NCBI GenBank assembly: GCA_037039685.1
Contig: JAWNGF010000006.1
Coordinates: 124,001 to 188,000 of the forward strand
DNA: 64,000 nucleotides
Origin: Ceratobasidium sp. AG-K
Lineage: Eukaryota > Basidiomycota > Agaricomycetes > Cantharellales > Ceratobasidiaceae
Reading direction: 5' to 3'
A program made the position numbers and the translations under genes. Every line of letters starts with the position of its first letter. The first letter of the stretch is position 1. Below are positions 61,317-64,000 of this stretch, piece by piece. The notes under the pieces were generated by a model that was not told the DNA's origin, searched no databases, and saw nothing but the letters and a program-made list of their open reading frames with translations.

Positions 61317-62591
61317 ACCACTAGAAATGCCAAACTTCAACAACATTTTTCCTCCCACTATGGGTACTCCAGTAGGACCCATAGCACCCACACTGGCGTC
61401 AATGCCAGAATTGACAGTGACCACTAGGACACATAGTGCAGCCAGTGTACCATCTACGTTCAAATCCCAACAAAGCATTGAAACCATTTCTCAGGATGAA
61501 CGCCTGAGGAACAAATTACTGGTAGAAAACGTTGAAGGAAGAAGGGTCAAAACCCTGGAAAGGATTTTCAACACACTACAAGTCCAATACCAACAGGAGA
61601 ACGCAGTCCAAGCCCTGAGAATTGAAGGCCTAGAATGCCAATGGGAAATCCAAGTGGCCAATACCACAAACATGATGCAGCAAATTGAGCGCATTGCCTC
61701 AAGGACCAAAGATGGAGTCAACACCTTCTACAAACGTCTCCAAAATGTTGATTGTGCACAACACAGGATCAAACAAATATTTGAGCAATCAATAGAAAAT
61801 TTCGAGCACATCAACCAACAATTAGCAGCTCAAAACTAATTGATCACCCAGAACCTACAAAACCAAGTAGAACAAATCAATAGAATGGAAGAAACCATGG
61901 GAAGGATGGCTGAGGGAATGAGAAACATCACAGTTGCCCTAGGACAAATCAATGAAGAAGTGGTGGAAGGATTCCAGGAACAAACCAACCAACTCAGAGA
62001 AATCCAAACAGGAGGACAAGAAACATTTGATCTTCTTGAGCAAATTGGAGCCAATGCCCAGGTAGAATTGGATCACCGATGCAAGGAATCCAGGCAAACT
62101 TCCATAGAAGTCCCAAACCCTAGGGAACCTCCCCCACACAGGAGAAACATCTCACCCCAAGGAAGGCAATCTCCTTCATTTGAAGTGCAAGGACAGTCAG
62201 GGTACCAAATCAGGGATGAAGGAAGAACCTTTATCATCCAGACAGGGCAAGTCGGAAATGGAAACGGATCTGGGCCATGTATCAAGATGCCCAAGGCATT
62301 CAAAGGAACGAGAGGAACAGCCGCTGAAACATTCCTTGCACAAATGACAGCCTTTTTCTGTCTGAATCCAAACCAATATGACACTGAAGAATGACAAATT
62401 GTTGCTACGCTTATGAACATGGCCTAAGGAACAGCAGGAAACTGGGCACAACCCGCCCTCAATTGTTACAACGACAACAAAAACCATCCTTGGCTGGAAT
62501 CATGGGAAGCATTCCAAAGCACTTATGAGAAGCAATGGAGCAATCCTAGCAAGAAAATCCAAGCAGAACAAGGAATCCAACGCCTCTACCA
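61317..62591 (+). pseudogene. gag: Z0 gag, middle to capsid fragment
   Basis: Continues Z0 gag after X4. Coiled-coil region followed by a TAA near 61837 (Gln expected), then MPKAFKGTRGTAAETFLAQM, then a TGA near 62392 (Arg expected) and a TAA in the NMA-GTAGN region. Ends where X5 inserts, before the CCHC knuckle. Confidence 0.82.
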
Positions 62592-63049
62592 TGTTGTGAG
62601 CTAGCTCACTCCATCGGACTCACCCATTGTTGTGCCCGCCTGTATTCCCTCTTTGTGTTACATTCCCCGTTTCCGTTTGCCGCGTTGCCACCTTCTTGTG
62701 GTTATTCTGTTACATTGTGTAACGCGGCTGTGCTTTGTACGAGTCATGTCTGTTCATACAGCATGACTCACATGGACACTCCTGACTGGCTGTCATGTAT
62801 GACTCGTGTGGCTGCGCCTTGTATGACTCGGCCACTTTTTGAATATTTATAGAGGACCAACAAGCCTGGCAACTCCAGCTTGTTTTGTCTCGTCAAAACA
62901 ATCCCTTTGAGTGACACTTAAGACCACCCCTACCCTCAAGAGCCTACAGACGCTTAAGTGTGTTGCGGCTCAAGAGGTCACTTGGCTCTTAGTGCCGTCC
63001 ACTCTCCATCACAGCTTGTCTCATAGTCACCAAGAAGAAGCTTACGACA
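62592..63049 (+). repeat. X5 5' LTR
   Basis: 458 bp family X LTR; it has several substitutions against X4, and the TATA region reads GAATATTTATAG. Confidence 0.88.
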
Positions 63050-63071
63050 TTACAAAACAAGCTTAACAAAC

Positions 63072-63795
63072 ATGTCCATTCAAGAGGACGCAGGGTCACG
63101 CCTCACAACACCAATATCAATAAGAAGAGGACCAAGTAGAGTTTCGAGACCTACAAGTTCCCTCAACGAACAAGATATTGCACAAGCACGAGCGGGAGGA
63201 CCAGCAAGGTCTCACCCTCAGATCCAGGCTTCTATGCCAGGGACATTCAACACTGAGAACATCTCAGTCGTTCAGGAAGAACCTACCATGGTTGTTAGGG
63301 AACCAGGGGATATGACTGAGGACCCCACACCGGTCGCAATCCAAATCCCAATTTCAAATGCAAGCCCAGGACCCTTGCGACCACTATGGCCTTTGGAATC
63401 CAGAAGACAATTTTTTTCTCCCCAACCCGAAGCTCATGGAGGCGTATCCCTTGTACCTATCAGACCACCTCCCACACCACACATTTCCCACGCCACTCAA
63501 GTCCCACAGATCACAGGAACCATAACCAATGTCGGGCCGATCCAAATAAGCTCTCAAGCCGTGACACCAGTCAACCCTGCACCGCCATATGTACCGCAAG
63601 GGTATTCCCGGCAACCAACAGCAACTGAAGAACAAGACGTCCCTAGAATTCCAATTCCCAGCACAAGTTCTAGCTCCAGCAGTAGAACCATGATTAACAA
63701 CTTAGACGACCTTGACGATCTTCACCTTGGAAGACACAACACGCTCTTAAGGATTATTGATGGCATGAGGATAACGATCGATAGAAGACTCAACG
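63072..63795 (+). pseudogene. gag: X5 gag, N-terminal part
   Basis: MSIQEDAGSRLTTPISIRRGP at 63072, open to the X6 insertion at 63796. Clearly diverged from X4 Gag (many substitutions and small indels) but with the same LNEQDIAQ, HGGVSLVPIRPPPTPH and serine-run landmarks and the DGMRITIDRRL block. The capsid and CCHC parts are not in the window. Confidence 0.82.
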
Positions 63796-64000
63796 TGTCG
63801 TAAGCTTCTTCTTGGTGGCTATGAGACAAGCCGCGATGGAGAGTGGACGGCACTAAGACCTAAGTGACCTCTTGAACCGCAACACACTTAAGCGTCTGTA
63901 GGCTCTTGAGGGTAGGGGTGGTTCTAAGTGTCACTCAGAGGGGATGTTTTGACGAGACAAAACAAGCTGGGGTTACCAGGCTTGTTGGTCCTCTATATAT
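63796..64000 (-). repeat. X6: family X LTR, 3' side of a minus-strand element, truncated by window
   Basis: 205 bp of an X LTR in reverse orientation (TGTCGTAAGC start, matching X3 closely), inserted in X5 gag after caacg. Whether a full element or a solo LTR follows cannot be seen. Confidence 0.85.

Larger units (their letters stand above)
45239..62591 (+). mobile_element. Z0: old family Z element, interrupted by X4 and X5, 3' end outside window
   Basis: 5' LTR 45239-45728 (490 bp, TGTCATGACC...GGTTGCGACA), inserted in the Tnp2 gene. Internal pieces 45729-46228 and 61317-62591 are gag only and carry several stops. X4 (TSD cggca) separates the two pieces; X5 begins at 62592. pol and the 3' LTR should lie beyond the window, so its TSD cannot be checked; the left flank is gaatg. 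Confidence 0.85.
62592..64000 (+). mobile_element. X5: divergent family X element in Z0, cut by X6 and the window edge
   Basis: 5' LTR 62592-63049 (458 bp, TGTTGTGAGC...CTTACGACA) and PBS ACAAAACAAGCT at 63052-63063. Left flank tacca (62587-62591) would be its TSD. Gag differs clearly from X1-X4. The rest lies beyond X6 and outside the window. Confidence 0.85.

Overview
The window looks like a chromosome segment of a filamentous basidiomycete, probably an agaricomycete of the Rhizoctonia/Cantharellales type. This rests on short (47-77 nt) GT-AG introns, a NACHT-WD40 NLR of the kind that is multicopy in such genomes, a Tnp2-type DNA transposon gene, and Ty3/gypsy chromoviruses whose LTRs start TG and end CA. 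The species is inferred, not shown.

Layout. 1-4747 (minus): NLR-like gene with six exons, an N-terminal helical region, a NACHT ATPase and a WD40 propeller; two small frameshifts lie in the propeller. 5575-6903 (plus): uncharacterised five-exon gene. 7084-9250 and 44639-45238 (minus): two halves of one decayed Tnp2 transposase gene, split by a 35.4 kb nest of LTR retrotransposons. Almost everything from 9251 to 64000 is LTR retrotransposon.

Three related families are defined here from LTRs, coding content and 5-bp target-site duplications (TSDs). X: LTR 455-458 bp, unit about 7.23 kb. Y: LTR 498 bp, unit about 7.9 kb. Z: LTR 487-490 bp, unit about 7.65 kb. Order of events: Y1 (9251-44638, TSD aatag) inserted into the Tnp2 gene. 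X1 (10026-14814, TSD accag), X2 (19986-27216, TSD agaat) and X3 (27906-43283, TSD cgtcc) inserted into Y1. A solo Z LTR (32843-33329, TSD agggt) and Z1 (33471-41120, TSD gatca) landed in X3. To the right, Z0 (from 45239) was hit by X4 (46229-61311, TSD cggca), which was hit by Y2 (49114-56964, TSD tcatg), and by X5 (from 62592), which carries X6 (from 63796). Removing nested elements gives 7231 bp for both X2 and X3 and 7227 bp for X4, which supports the reconstruction.

Each family encodes Gag (coiled-coil rich, one CCHC knuckle), Pol (protease, RT, RNase H, integrase, chromodomain) and a third, unrecognised ORF (ORF3) overlapping the 3' end of pol. Gag, Pol and ORF3 lie in successive -1 frames. 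ORF3 is an uninterrupted 254 codons in all four complete X copies, including X1 (most of pol deleted) and X2 (several pol nonsense codons). The LTRs carry TGACTCA (bZIP-type) motifs and a TATA box. About 30 nt downstream of the TATA lies a 12-nt segment that is the exact reverse complement of the putative primer-binding site just after the 5' LTR, and it covaries between families; this suggests self-primed reverse transcription of the Tf1/sushi kind. A hairpin between the ORF3 stop and the polypurine tract has a loop complementary to that tract in all families. ORF3, self-priming and the hairpin are the leads most worth testing.
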